Positions 37,901-52,900 of a stretch of 64,000 nt of DNA are shown in pieces. This DNA is from Setaria digitata (Eukaryota; Nematoda; Chromadorea; Rhabditida; Setariidae). The notes under the pieces were generated by a model. That model did no database searches, was not told the DNA's origin, and saw only the letters and a program-made list of their open reading frames with translations. Each line of letters opens with the position of its first letter. Within the stretch, counting starts at the first letter, position 1. The stretch covers positions 122,771 through 186,770 of the forward strand of contig RCAB01000082.1 in the NCBI GenBank assembly GCA_003640385.1, written 5' to 3'. The translations under genes and the position numbers were made by a program.

Positions 37901-40580
37901 CATATATAAATGAAAAGAGATGGAAAGAAATTGTCTTTGTTTTACAAAAAATAAAGAAATTTTAAAATTGAAAAATTGAAGTTTGAATTTTTTTGGGTAA
38001 TTCAATTTCCTTTTTTGTTTCGCTCCTTTTTTTTTTTTCAAACTAATACTATTTGTGCATGAAAATTGGGGTGAAAATGCGCCAACAAATTTATTTATTT
38101 ATTTCTTTTTTTTCTTTTCTTGAAATAATTAAAATTGATCAGAGAATTAATTATAGCAATTAAATTAATTGTGTAAAGATTGATCAATTACATCCGCTTA
38201 CGATATTTAAAAAAGATTAACTAAAATGGAAATTAATTGATTTTTGTTTTCATTTCATTATTCCCATTAATAAAAACATTCCTCAATCAAATTGTTCACA
38301 TATCTTCATTAAAAAAAAATAAAAATAAAAAAAAATTTATGAAAGAATTAATTTTATTAAATTTTTTTTTTCAAAAAGAAATTTGAGGAAATAAATGATA
38401 ATTGATTTTACTAAAACTTTGTATTTTTCAAAACATAAATAATATGATTTTTATATAATTTAACAAAGGAATATATTATTTATTACATATTCCTTAAAAA
38501 ATAATAGTAAATTTTATTAAATGCATAAGCAGTATCTATGAAATGAAAATTGAAAGAAATTTGACAAAATTAAAAGAAAAAAATAGGGGGAAAATTTCGA
38601 ACAATTAGTTTTATATTTTAAAACAACGGAAAAATTAATAAATAAAAAAGGTGAAATCAGAAAACTAAAAAAAATCTTTTCTTTCTGTACTCACCTTTTA
38701 AAAATGCAATTTAATAAAACGATTTTTCTGATTCCAATAAATATGTGCGTAATTTTTCTTTAAAAAATAATACTGAACAAAAAGAAAAAAAAAGACAAAT
38801 ATGAAATTAACTTTATTACTTGAAATTTTCTGAATTTTAAACTAATCAATAAATGATATTGAAATGATTTCAGTCCCGAGAAAGAAAAGCTGACAGCAGT
38901 TTGTTCAGTGGATTGAAATTGTGATATATTTAATAAATTTTCCGAATGAATATTAGTCGTTATCAGTGGCATTATCAATATTTCCGATATAAAGATACTG
39001 ATCTCATTTAATTACATAATAATTTACGGTATTATGGTAGTCTAAAGTGATCATTTCCAACACTAATTATTTCTCATTTCTTAGATTGATAAGTAACCAA
39101 TTCTAAAGTTCATAATTCATTTTTACTTTATTTCTAATAATAGCTAAGATATTAAGCGTCTAACGCTTGCAAAACATCATGCAAATTTAATATTTAGCAG
39201 ATATTACTTAAGAAATATGCGAAAACTTCCACATAATTTGCCAGAATTAAGTGAATAATTAATTAAATCACAACTTTTAATTGTATTTTTCATTCCAAAT
39301 CTCCTCCTCTTACCTAAAATTTTCTTTTTGGAATAAGTATTAAAATCTTTAGTCTTTCACAACAATGTAAAGACAAAAGATTAAATGAAATAAAGAGAAA
39401 AGGATGGAACAACTTTGCAAAAATTAACCCAATTCGAAATTTTTGGTTGGCCAAAAATGAATTTATACTACTCAAAAAAAACAAAAAAATTAAAAATTGC
39501 AATTTTAAATGAAACATAAATTTAAAAGAATAAATAAATTGAAGGAAGGGAAAAATTATTTTTGAAAATGAATCAAAAAGTTTTTGCAATTTCTGGATGA
39601 ATGCACCGTATTATTAATTCTTAATAAAAATTATTAATTCTTCTCAATGATTCATCTCATTTTGTTATGAATTAAAAAGATCGAAGATGTGGGAAAGTTT
39701 ATTTAATTTTGCTTATTTTTTTTTATTAATTCCAGTCTCTAGTTTTAGTTTATATTTTTTTTTCACGGCTTTTAAAATTCGAAACTTTTTTCAACCTTTT
39801 ATTGTTCTCTTCTTCAAGATTTTAAACGAAAATTTTCCTTTTTTTCTTCCTATTTTTGAAAAGGAAAAACGAGATTTGAAGATGTAGAAAGGTTCGAAAT
39901 TTAAACATTTGATATGCTGCGCTGCATGAAGTGTCAATATTAATTAAATTAGCAGTGAAGTAACTAATTAAAATCATTAACTGATTGATAAAAATAAAGT
40001 GATAAAAATGAGGTCTAAATGAAGAACTGTATTGGAATGGATAAATGCAATTTAAAATTCCTCCATGATTTCTTTTTAAACAAATGCTGCAACATTTCCA
40101 AAATGCTTGGCAAAGAAATCTTGATGAAAAATGATATAATTCAGAAAATTTATCAACAGTAATCACCAGCTGATTCAAGTAATACTTGTCAGTTATAATT
40201 AATAAATTCTAATTTGCAAAAATACCAAAGATGAAAACTATGTCAAATTAGGGCTATTTCTTGCTGCACTTTTCTTAGAAATTTGAAATAAAAATTCCGA
40301 TGAATCTTTCTTTCCTCAGCTTATATTAGTCGAAAAAAAAGCAAAATTCAAATTAACTAGAAATATAACATTGAAATTTTAAACTACTTAACAGTTGGTG
40401 CAAAAAAAAAAAAAAAAATTCTTTAAAAAAAAAAAGATGAAGCAATTCAAAAATTTGGGCAATAATACGATAAAAAGAAAATGATATACTATTTATCAAG
40501 AATAATGTACAACGAGATGTCAACGTATCGTTTCACAATTCTCAATATTATACGTTAGTTTTAATAAAATATTTCTCATT
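34922..40580. other. AT-rich desert 5' of drag-1, no gene seen
   Basis: This is the upstream flank of drag-1 and presumably holds its promoter and distal regulatory sites. The sequence is dominated by ATTAATTA-type words and poly-A/T runs (for example 36514-36539). Open frames at 37310-37633, 38760-38978, 39314-39589, 39687-39887 and 39822-40178 translate to Phe/Lys/Ile-rich, domain-free strings without matching splice sites, so I treat them as chance. Confidence 0.5.
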
Positions 40581-40585
40581 TTTAA

Positions 40586-40910
40586 GCGTACGTTTAATTA
40601 ATTCAACACTGCCACATGCTATGCCTTTTACTTTAACGTTACAAATATTCCACTCTTTACGTGTACGTTTAATCATTTCAGAATTAGTACACTCTTTACT
40701 TTTATTTTAGCAATATTAANAAAAATTTAAATTAAAAATTACAAATTAAAAATTTAACGTTCTTTACGTGTACGTTTAATCATTTCAGAATTAGTACACT
40801 CTTTACTTTTATTTTAGCAATATTAAATATCCCACTTTTTACGTGTACATTTATTCATTTCAAAATAAAGTATACGTTACATTTTTCCTTTTATGCTATT
40901 AGTATTCCAA
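40586..40910. repeat. degenerate tandem repeat, ~75-bp unit, with an N inside
   Basis: Four related units begin GCGTACGTTTAATTAATTCA (about 40586), GTGTACGTTTAATCATTTCA (40660 and 40767), and GTGTACATTTATTCATTTCA (about 40841). They share CTTTAC-type and TATTCCACTTTTTAC-type segments. The second and third copies are identical over 66 bp (40654-40719 and 40761-40826), and the undetermined base 40720 lies right after the second copy. This suggests a real old repeat array that also confused the assembly. Confidence 0.75.
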
Positions 40911-43900
40911 CATTCAAAGAAATTAAATTAAGCCAATTCAATTATTACTGCAATCAATTTAATTCTCATATAATTCAAATATGTTGTACGGAAATGATGA
41001 AACAATTAATATCTTGATAGAGCACTATTATAACTGATGAAAAAATATTTGATTTGAGGAAATTTCATTGCTTCAAAAATTGCACGAGAAGAAATGGAAG
41101 AACTGAAGTAACAATTGAATTACTGGAGGACTGAAAAATTTAAATAGGAAATCAAAGCATTAGAAGTATTTTTGAAGAGAAGAGATGAGAAATAGATGGA
41201 CTCTGATGGATAAATGCATAATGAAATGACTTCAAAAGGGTTCAGAATAAATTTTATGGTGTGGGAAAGCAAAGTCTAAATGACAAAAAGTTTCAGCAGA
41301 AAATGGCGAAAAGACTGCGAAACAAAAGACATACGATGATAATATAGCGTAGAAAATTCTAAATTAGGCTTTTTAATTTATTGGCTATTTTGTACAACAA
41401 TGAGTGAAGAGATATGAATTTTTTGTAAGCAAAATTTCACTCTTCACTGATTTAAACTTTTCTTCCCTCAAATCATCACTTGTCAAACTGAACTGTCAAA
41501 ATTTCGAAAATTGAACTAGAATTAGGATTTCCATAATAAATAATGTTGGAAATCAGAGTAGTAATTTAAGTTGAATGAAATTTACCAATGTAATTACAAC
41601 GGAAATTGGCATTTAAGTTAAGTTTTAAAAAAAATTCACGGTACAATGACCTGGAAATATTTAATTTGTGCCGCCCAAAAATTTTATCGAAATATTTCAA
41701 GAACTGGAATGCAAAGTAACACTCGTGGAAAATTCACCATAAACTAAGTTGGGAATTAGTAATTAATTTTAGTTACACAGAAATTTTCTGTTTCATTTGC
41801 CAAAAATTTGCCAGAAAATAGTGACTAATTTAGCTGAAAGCAAAAAAAAAAAGTAAATAAATAAATTTTTTTTTTTTAATTTGAAAAAGACAAGTAATGA
41901 ATTAAAAAAAAAAAAATGTTACTTAAAAAAAAAAAAATTATTTTAATGCAATAATGAATGCATGCTGTTTTTCAATTAAATCGGAAAGCAGTTTCTTAAT
42001 TGATAATTTTATTGATTTATAATAGACTTCAAGTTCAAGAAGTTGAAAATTTTCAAACTTTTGTCCTTCCACCTCTTTTCATCTAAACAAACATGTAATT
42101 CAATTTCTTCATCATATTTCGGAAAAAATATTAAAATTAAAATATAAATGTAATTAATAAAAACTTGCGAAAAAAAAAACACTAAAAAATTGTTTACCAA
42201 TTGAACAAAATTAAATACTGGAAAACTTGTTCATCAAATAAAATTTACCTTCGTACCATTGTAAAAAGTTGTAATTTTAAGTATTTGCTATTAATTAGAA
42301 CTGAATAATTGCTTTTCTGTCATATTTATCTCAAAGCAAAAGTTTTTTTTTTTATTCTCTTTCCAAATATTCCGTTTATTGTTCTTTTATTTCCCATTTC
42401 ACGACGGACAGTTGCTGATATTAAGTACATTCATTTCAAATTTAGGAAAATATATAATATATCGTTACCGCGAAAATGAGAAATTTAAAGATTTTGAGAA
42501 AAAAAAAATTTTTTTTTAAAAAGATTAGTTAGCAAAAAATTTTTCTTTTCCGTCGTTTTTTTTTTTTTTTTTTTTCTCCAAACAAGAATAAAAAAGGTAG
42601 AAAAAAAAAGTACTGATCAAAGAAATAATGCGAATTTATTGAAATGTAAAAAAAAAAAAAATGCTACTAATTAATCAGAATAATCATAATAGGGAGACAG
42701 AATTATGCGAGGACGGACAATCAAAAGTTTCCGAAATTTTTGAAGAAATGCGTAGGACTGAAAGCAGCATCTTTTTAATTAAAAAAAAAAAAATAACAAC
42801 AATAAAATGATAATAAAAAATCAAATTAGAAGTTAAACTTCGACAATTTTGTTTTTTAAAAAAAAACCAAACAAACATAAACGTCTAATCGGAAGCAAAT
42901 TTAAAATTAAAAAGAAAGTTGTGTGAAATTCGACCATTGTTTATTTATTACTGAATTTCATTTCCCATTCTGTTTACTCTATAGAGTGAAACTTCGTTGT
43001 TGAATTTTAGTTCCTGAAAATTTTTTTAATCTTTAACTAAATAATATTTTTAAAAAAAAGAAAGTATTTAACGTATTGTTTCACAAATAGCACAATATAT
43101 TTAACGATAAGCAATTGCCCGAGATATCCTAGATTCACCGATATGTGGGCTGATGTCAGTGTTTTTCTCAGTAATCATTATCTGAATGAATCATAAAATG
43201 TCTATCATTTAAAATTACTAGACTCGGTTCATATGCGGCTACCGAAATTCTCTTTCCTGAATGTTAAAATTTGATTGCCGGAACAATGATTCCTTTCTCA
43301 AAGCTATAACGAACTAACACTTTCACAGGAAATTCATTTTAAAATTCGCAACAAAATTTTCAGAGATTAAAATGATCAACTGATATGTGACAGAACTATG
43401 CTAACATATATATATATATCGCTATCAGTAAGAAATCATTTCATCGCATTGTTTCTCGAGAACAAAGTTTAAATGCTAACTTATCACAAGGAAAGCTACT
43501 GATTTCAAGTGTGTTTTTTTTCTCTCCCATTATTAATATTATTATTTATTATCAGTTTAACAATAGATTAGGTCCAATGTGAAACTTGCCAATAAAAAGG
43601 AAAATAAAAAAAATTGAAGCCCTTCCAATATTTCTTTTTTTTTTTTCAGAAAGTTAAAAAATTTTGAAATTATGGTACGAAAAAGCAAAAACATATAAAT
43701 CTTCGGAAAAATAAAAAAAAATTTGGAAAAAAAAAAATGTGAAAGATAATTTATGCATTCCTCTTAATTGCAATTACTAAGCAAGTATTCATAATTAAGA
43801 GGTATTTATTAATTCAACTACTACCACCGCGTAAGCTCTCCAAAACTTTTTTACTGCTCGAAAGATTTCTCAAAATTAGCTAAGTATTTCTCTAGCCACC

Positions 43901-43966
43901 GGAAGTGATGTAGTATCGGATTTTATTACTCTTTTAGCTTTATCATTACGTGCTCAATTCTTTATT

Positions 43967-43971
<5 letters not shown>

Positions 43972-43996
<25 letters not shown>
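43972..43996. repeat. (CT)n microsatellite
   Basis: An uninterrupted CT dinucleotide run of about 25 bases lies in otherwise AT-rich intergenic sequence. Confidence 0.95.
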
Positions 43997-43997
<1 letters not shown>

Positions 43998-46900
43998 TTA
44001 TCTGATTATTTGAACAGTAAAAATTTTAAAAAGTTTTTGAAAAAATTTTTAAAGGTATAAAAATATGCGGTAGAAAAACTGAGGTATAGCAAGAAGTATA
44101 AAGACTAAGCGATGGAACTAAATACAAAACCTCCAGATTTTAAAAGGAGAATGAAAATTTTTGAAGTTTTACGAAGTAAGCCATGAGAGAAAATCAGCGG
44201 AATACAGTGATAATAAAATGATAACGACAATGATAATGATAAGTTGTTGGTGATTTGTATTCGTGAGTGTTTACGACCAAAATCATGACGATAATGATAA
44301 TGTGGTGCTGATGATTATGATAATGATTATTGGAAAAATGATGATTATAATAATGATTATCATAACTATGATAAACACGATGATAACGCCAGAAATATGC
44401 AATAAATTTTATTCTTTTAACCAGAATTGGAAAATTTTTAGAAATATTTATCCATTTCCCACATGAATAGCACAAATTTTCTTATCAAATCCAATGAAGA
44501 TAACAAATTCAAAATTAGATGTAAAGAAATCCGAAGAATAATCGATCTGCCATATCCGATTGAAAAGTTAGATAGAATAGTGAGAACGGAACATAATTAA
44601 TTGTTTTGGGAAAACTCAGAAATTCGATTCGTAATTTTTTTTTTCCGTTAAATTGACAATAAATAATTCGATTAAAATATTAAATTTTGAGTTTCAAAGA
44701 ATTCATTTCCTGTAAAAAAAGAGATATCAAACCAAAAGCAAAGTATGAATTAGAAACTACGCAAATTATTTAAAAAAAAAAGAACCCTTTCTTCAAGATG
44801 CATTAATTATGCTTACCATGATATTGAGAGAGAAAAAAATTATTTTCAATCCCGGCAAGCACATTTGATTTAATCCAATCAAATTCAATTCATTTCCAGT
44901 ACTTAAGTTAGACCAAATATACTAAATATTAGAGTACAGTGGATTAAGCAAAAATATATATTCAATTCCATTAAAATTCCCCATTTCTATTACTAAAACG
45001 AAATTTAAAAACAGATAAATTAAGATAGAAAAAATGCGAAAGGGATGGGTTTTATAATGGAACAAGTTATATTAGTTTAATTCGAATTGTTTCTATGATT
45101 TCAATTAAGTTCTATAAGTATTATCATGAAGAAGAATTTACATGTATACATGCAGAGTGATTTATCATTATTTCTATTATTTTAATTAAATTATTTTAAC
45201 TAAACTTTGAAATAGATGGGAAAGAAGATTAAAAACAGATATTCTAATGTAAGGAAAAAGTATATATTGATTTGATTTTAGCAAATTCATTTCACTTTCA
45301 TTATTTTATTAAAATTGAGTAAAAATTGTGACGTAACAAACTGGGCGTACACATATGGCTCATTAAAATTCCCTCCATTTCTGTTATAAATTTGAATTAA
45401 ATTTAGAATGAACTGATGAAAAAGACTCTGAAAAAAAAGGGAAAAGAAAAATTTATTGTAATGAAATGGAAAAAAAATGAAATTGGAAATTGATTACTGA
45501 AGAACGGATGTAATAAATCAAAATGCTTCTTCTCCTCTTCCCAAATTACATCATACATACTATTTACAACTAAACAGCATCATTACTATCACTAAAACTT
45601 CTGTTTCAAATCAATCATTTCAAATTCGTTGAAAAGTTAAACGGACAAGAAAAAGGAAAGGAAAAAGAAGGAAAATTCTTCTTTCCTTTTCTCTTCTTTT
45701 CCTACTTTTTATCAACTTCTTTTTTTTTGTTAAATCAAATTTTGCAAAAATTTGAAAAAAAAAAGAGGAACTTAAAACAAGAAAAAGAAAATAAAAGATA
45801 CAGAATGAATGAAAATAATTTTATAGTATATATGATACCTAGTTTCATTATTATTGTTTTATAATTTCCTAAAAATTTAAATTTTAAAAACTGGCACTTA
45901 TTTGATAATTTACATCCCTTCTTTCTCTTTTCTCCCTCTCTCTCTCTCCCCCCTCTAAAACAAAAAAAAAAAAGGTTTTAGTCATTTTAATGGAAAAATA
46001 ACCCAAATCTAAAGTATTTTAAATAATTTAACAGAAAAAAAAAAAATCACCGTAATACAATAATGCAAATTATCGACTGATGGGTTGAAATTTCTTAAAC
46101 TTTTGAAATATTTCCAACTGCAAGAAGCTAATGGAGAAAATGAAAGATAGGAGAGAAATTCGTTAGGTAGAAAAAAAAAAATATGAAAAAAGATTGTGTG
46201 GAAAACTACCTACAAAACTTCCAACAATAGTGAAGTTTTAAATTGCATTTCAAAATATTTCGTCACATTTATTTCCTATTAATTTACAATTTTTAACTAA
46301 ATTAACTCGAAAAAAAAAATAATTTATTCGACTATAAACTGATTTATGCTGGTTGATTGAAAACTTTTGGTAAAATCATTGTTCGAAATTTGAATTTTTA
46401 TGAAGAACTGGTGAAAAAAAAAAAAAAAAATTATAAGTAAAAAAAAAAAGTTGCTACACTTTATTTCATAAATAGTCAAAAAAGATTACAAATTAAAATT
46501 TACGAAAATTTAATAAGTGAGATAAATTATCATTTCCGGCTGGATAAATGAGTAAATATTTTTATCAACCATAACAATGATATACATTACTTAAGATTTG
46601 AACTAATTAATCACATAAATCTCCTTTCTTTCCGTTTCTCTCTTTTCATTCACCAAACAACTAACAATAAAAATGGAAAAAAAAGAAAAAGAAACTTTCC
46701 AACCATACAAATAATCATCTTTGTTGTTGCTGTAAATTGTTGAATATTACTGTTGTAAAGACAAGGATAAATAGTTGTAAATATATATATATATATATAC
46801 ATATATCAATCTGTCATTTATGATATGAGAAAATAAGACAGCAACGATCACAATAATGATAATAATTTTCTACCTGATATTATTGATGATAATAATTAGC

Positions 46901-49900
46901 TTATAAAAAAAAAAAAAAAAATTGACCACTGTTAACCTAGATCATTTTATTAATGCTGATATTTGCTCAGTTCATCATTTTTGTTGACAAACATATCTTC
47001 CAGTGGTCACTATTATCATTATCATTAACGATAATAACAGTACTAAAACATAATCACTGTCACTGTTATTGCTGATGAAAATAACACCGTTGACAACTGA
47101 AACGGAATATTTTCAAATGATCAATTTTTCGAAACAGAAGAGAAACATAAATTCATATGATCACATTTATCGCTATCATCAACAACGACAATGTAACCAC
47201 TGCTACTGTAATACTTTTGTTGTTGTTGTTGATGACAATGGAAAAGAGAATGGGAAATTTTCGCACAATTCATAACTTCTGTTGACAAACATTATATATT
47301 AGTTATATTGCTATTATCAATATCAACATCATTATTATCATCATCATCATCATCATCATTCATCATTCATCACCATTCATTATCGATATCGTCGACTGAA
47401 TTCGTTCTCCTGTTCCCATAACGGCTAAGATTCATGATGAGAACGGATGATCGGGTGAAGAAGGATTTGATGTTCTTTCTATATGCTTTTTTTTTTGCAT
47501 TTTGATCGAATGCTTTTTATCGCAAATAACGATCGTTAGATTCCAACTGAATCAACGATTTTTCTATCGGAATAGAAAAGAACTATTCGAAATTGATAAC
47601 TGTTATTTGATTAATTAATTTCTTACTGCTAATTTGGTTAATGATTTTTAAATTTAATTAATTTAGATGCTTGATGAAATGCTCAAAGATCCTTTTTGAA
47701 GAAATAGAAATTCTTTACAAGTGTCAGCAAATATTGTTTTTAGGAACAATTTTTCAAACTTATTTTTCCATCATTTCTTCTCTAACATTTCTGTTGTCTT
47801 CTTTCTTTCTTTCTTTTTTTTTTTTTTTTTTTTAAATTTGAAAGAAAAAATCGTTCTTTTATTTTGAGCTTGAAAAACAGCAATTTTTCACCTGCCTTAT
47901 TTTTTTTTTTTTAAAAAAAAGAAAAAAAAAATAAAAAGAAGGAAATGGGAAATTAATGTTTCTAAAATTTTCAATTTAATGTACTATTTTATTTAAATAA
48001 AGTTCCATTTAATGTACTAATTTATTTGAATAAATTATTATTTCTTGCAATAAAATGAAAATACGACAAGAAAGGAAAGTGGTAACTAAATAATAAATTT
48101 ATTTCTAATTCATTTTTTTTTTTTTTTTTCTATACGACAAACAATTTTGTATGGTAAACAAATCATGTAATAGTAAGATTACAAAAATGGAATACAAATA
48201 AAACCAGCAGGTGTACGATGTTATTCTATTCATAAGTATATAATTGATGAAATAAATAAACAATTATGTAAATATAATTTTAGTAAATTGTCTACATACT
48301 TATGAAACTTACTTGAAGCGATAGGTTTATGTAACAGGAAGAACAAACGAGTAATTGAGGAAATAATCATGTAATGGGTAAAAAAAAAAAAAAAAATGAT
48401 AAAATTGTTGACAAAATTAACCGATAAATAATTGATGAAATGATAAAAGAGTTGATCAACTGGGAACTAAATTATTTGATATGACACTTCACGTTTTCCC
48501 GTCGACGATCATTCGTAATTCTAGTGTACTGAAAATCGGGACGTGTAGGCTGGGAGACGTACGTGTAAAGCCTGACAGGAAAATTAATCTAGTGTCGAAG
48601 AGTGCATAGATATCACTGAATTAGTCTTTATTGTACTAATATAAAATAATGGAACAGTGTGAAAGAAATTACGAGTAAGAAAAAAATTCAAATTTCACTA
48701 AATTTCGCAATTCAATTTTGTGAATGTCGAAATTTGCTAAATTTAGATTAATTGAATAAAAACTAACCTATATTAGTATTTACATTAGTATTAATATGCC
48801 AATATATTAAAGTAAAATATTGCTGAAAAGACTATTGTAACTAACAAATGAAAATGAAATCATTTATGAAAAAAAATTTATCAAAAGTCAAAGGTTAAAG
48901 TCCCTTGGCTATCTCTGTCTAAGCAAATATATGTTGCCTGTCAAAAAGATGGATTTGTCAAACAGTTTACTTTCATGCCGAGAGTAAAAGCTTTACAAAT
49001 TTTATGCTTAAAGCTAGAGGGTGGAAGGTCAAAGTTTTAGTCAAATATGAAAAAAAAAAAAAAAAAACCATGGCCGTAATTAATGATATTTATAATTGGT
49101 TATGCTTTTTCTTTTTAAAAAAAATATAGTTCTCTACTTTTATTAGTGATAAGTGCTATCACTATATTTCCAAACAGAAAAGCTATCATTTGTTGTAAGA
49201 TAAGGAAAATTAGAAGTGATAGGAGAAAGGCTGCATTTTTTTATTTTACTTTTGAGATTTCTGAAACCAATTTTACATTTTGCATTATTAGTCCTTAATT
49301 TTGCTAGATTAATACGTACATTTAATTTTTAAAAAGACATTTTTTAAAGTTTTAATGCAGATCAGATCAAGGTTAAATTTCAGTTATATTTTTATTTTCT
49401 TAATTTTCTTTTCATTACACTAAAAAAAAAACCATGCTTTTTTTTTTTTACATTTCAGTATTTTACAAAAAATTTTGAAGGAAAAAAAAAAACCTGTTTC
49501 ACCAAAATGTTAGTGCCATAATGTCTAATCGAAATATATCCTTCATCTTTTTTAATTTACACTGGTATTTTTAAATTTGAGATCTTTTCAGCTTGTTCAA
49601 TTTACTGAGAAGTAAAAATTTCATATATATTTTGTGAAAATTTTAAAAACAACTGATTAATATTTGAAATAATATAATTATATCATATCAGCATTTGCTG
49701 ATTAACACCACAAAACGGAGGAATTTAAATAAAATTAAATCTTTTCTTTCAAAAAAAGAAAAAAAAAAGGAAAAGAAGACAATTAATTAAAAAGTTTCTA
49801 TCAGTTACACAAACAAAACTGATGAAAATTTTTTTTTTTTTTTTTTTAAACAAATTTATAAATTTCAATACTTTTCCTCTCATTTTGTTTCGTTTGAAAA

Positions 49901-52900
49901 TATTTTCCAATAATTCGTTTTTTTTTTTTTTTTTTTGGCAATTTTTTCTTTCATGCTACTTCTCAACATTTAAAAATGTCAAATTCTTTTTTAGCATATT
50001 TTTCGTCATTTTTTTGTTCTCTGTGGAATATAAGAAGAAAAAAAGAAATAAAGAGAATCAATAATAACTGAAAGGGAAAAGAAAAAAAGAAGGAGAAAAA
50101 GGAAAAGCAAGAAGAAATAAAAAAAGCAAAAAGCAAAGTACTTTTAAGTGAAGAAATTGTTTGCATTGCATATAAAAACACTTGTTAACTTTTCGTTCTT
50201 CCTCTAACATTTTCATTTCAACAAAAATTTCAAAATTAACAGAGAAAAAATCCTTTTATTTAAGGAATTTCGGTGAGAGGGAAAAAAAGAGCACGAAATT
50301 GGGAAGATGAAGAAAACTTCACTGATAAGAAAAAAGTAACATTGATAACTGATAACAGTTAGTTCCAGTCAATTCATTAGTTGTACAAAATTTTAGCATA
50401 AACTTCGCAAAATTTATACTAAATATGAAAGTTATGGAAGAAAGAAATGTGTACATTTATGTATAGCGTACGTAAATCGCATGGGTGATGCACGTGAAAG
50501 TACGTAGCTTTTTTTTTTCCCACTGTTCTAAAAAATACAAAAACAAAATATGACATTGTACCTTATAAAAAAAAAATGATATGATAAATGTAATAAATCC
50601 AAAATGACATCTTCCTTATCATATCTTATGGCCATAATTAATTTTTTTTTACAATTATTTAATTTTGCACAACTTCTATAATGTTTATAACAGTTATTGT
50701 ATGACCATTACTTATATATTCAATTTTTTTTTTTTTTTTTTAAATCTGGCTTTAACGAATTCAAACCGAAAAAAATATAAATATTGAAATTTGAGCGACA
50801 TATTTGCTCTTCTGATAAAATTGCCTCAATGATGAAATCATTAGTAATTTTTTTTTTACCTGTACAAATAATTCTTTCATCATTCATTTTTGGTCCGATA
50901 TGGAACAAAGAAAAGGGCAAAAATTATCCTAAATATATCAAAAATTTTATTTCTAATTATTAATGCAATTAATATAATGATAGCAATAATATTATCACGG
51001 ATTTTTTGTTATCACTACATAAGAATTACTAATAATAACAATTATTAGTGAAGTACAGTAATAGTTTTTTCCTCAATTATAACTATAACAATAATGCAAT
51101 TGCAAGCTTATTGTAAGAAGGTAGAAGATGAATTATTATTATTATTGATTATTATTATTATCATTTATTATTATGATTTATTATTGTTATTATCATTATC
51201 ATTATTATTATCAACTGTTATTACCATCATCATCATTATTATTATCAAAAAACTATTATCAACCTGGGTCATAATATTTTGCAACTATTACTGATAATGA
51301 TAGCTGTTACAAATAAAATAAGAGCTTATATAAGCAGTAACGAGGAGAGCAATTAACTATTTCTACTTTCAATTTCTTTTTTTAGGCTTACCATTATTAA
51401 AAAAGTAATGATACGTCAAATATTAATTAGTAATAGTGATCACTATATTACTGTTTGTTATTTAAAATACCGATATTTATTGCATGAAAAAAAAAAAAAA
51501 AAATGATAGGAGTTATCAGTACTATTAAATGTATTAATTATCAGCTCATTATTTCTTTAATTGTTTCTTCTTTCTGTGCGCTTTCTTCTTTCTCACTAAA
51601 TTTTTATACTGGCTAGGTAAAAAATTGAATTTAACTTATGCAATGTGCCACTTTTTTTTTTTTTTTTTTTAGAAATTATCGAAATATGGAAAATGTAAAT
51701 TAAAATAATATAGATTTAATTCAATGGAAATGAATTTAAACATGAATGACTGATATGGAATAAATAAATAAATGGATTAATTAATTAATTAAATAAATAA
51801 AAGAATGAAAAGAGAAAGATTAAAAAATGTTCAGAGATGAAAAATTCGACAAATGCGGAAATGGAAGAAAAAAAAATAAACAAATAAATAAATAAAAAAG
51901 CAGCGAACGGATAAACTAACAAAACAATCATACAACTGGCGGGTAAACAATTTGTACTGCAAAAAAAAAACAAAAAAAAAAAAAAAAAATGGAGAAAAAA
52001 AAAAAAAGGGAAATGTATTAAAAAAGATATGAGAATGTATCATAAAAAAAAGTGCCTTTAGCATTCGATCATAGCTTAGCAATTTGTTAAACAAATAGAC
52101 CTGATCCGAAAATATTCCACTTCAGTTGTGTCTCATCGATTGATACTTCGCTTCTTAATTAATTATTTCATCATGTAAATTATTTATTTATCATTCAATG
52201 CTTTTCCTCCTCCTGATACATACACGTTTTATACGTTTACGCTTGTTTATTCAAACGTAAAATAGAATTGTTAACGTGATTAGCAACAAATAACTTTGTT
52301 GCTTACAACGTAGGCTTCACGCTACACGCAGCATATTTGCTTATTTCAAATCTGATGATTTTGTATGGGAAAGGAACCAAAAAGTATTTGTAATATTATC
52401 TGTAAATTTTTTTTTTTTTTATTTTTTTTTTCACATGTTATTTTTATATTTTTTTTCGTTTTAATTTCCAGTGCACTTTTTTTTTTTGTTAGAGTTTTTT
52501 TTTTTTTTTTAAATAATATTTAGACTATTCAGTTAATTTGAAAAGATAAAAAAAACCCTAAAGAAATGTATGAAGTTTAGCTGTAATTAAGGAGATCAAG
52601 TTTTGTAAAAATTATTATATAAAAACAAAAAAAAAAAACAATTATTGGTTTTTGTTGAAGTTTACAAATTGTACAAAAACTTTTTATCAATTTCTTTTCA
52701 GTACAAATTTAACGCAATGCAAGCATTTTGCATTCATATAATGCAAATAGTGAATGTGAAACAAAAAAATGATTCAATGAAATTTAAGAAAAAAAAAAAA
52801 ACGAATAAATTTTAATTTTATCAAAAATATTTCAATGTTTTTATCATTTTGAAATTTCCACACGAATTATTTGCATTCAAAATAGAATAATTAAAGGAAA

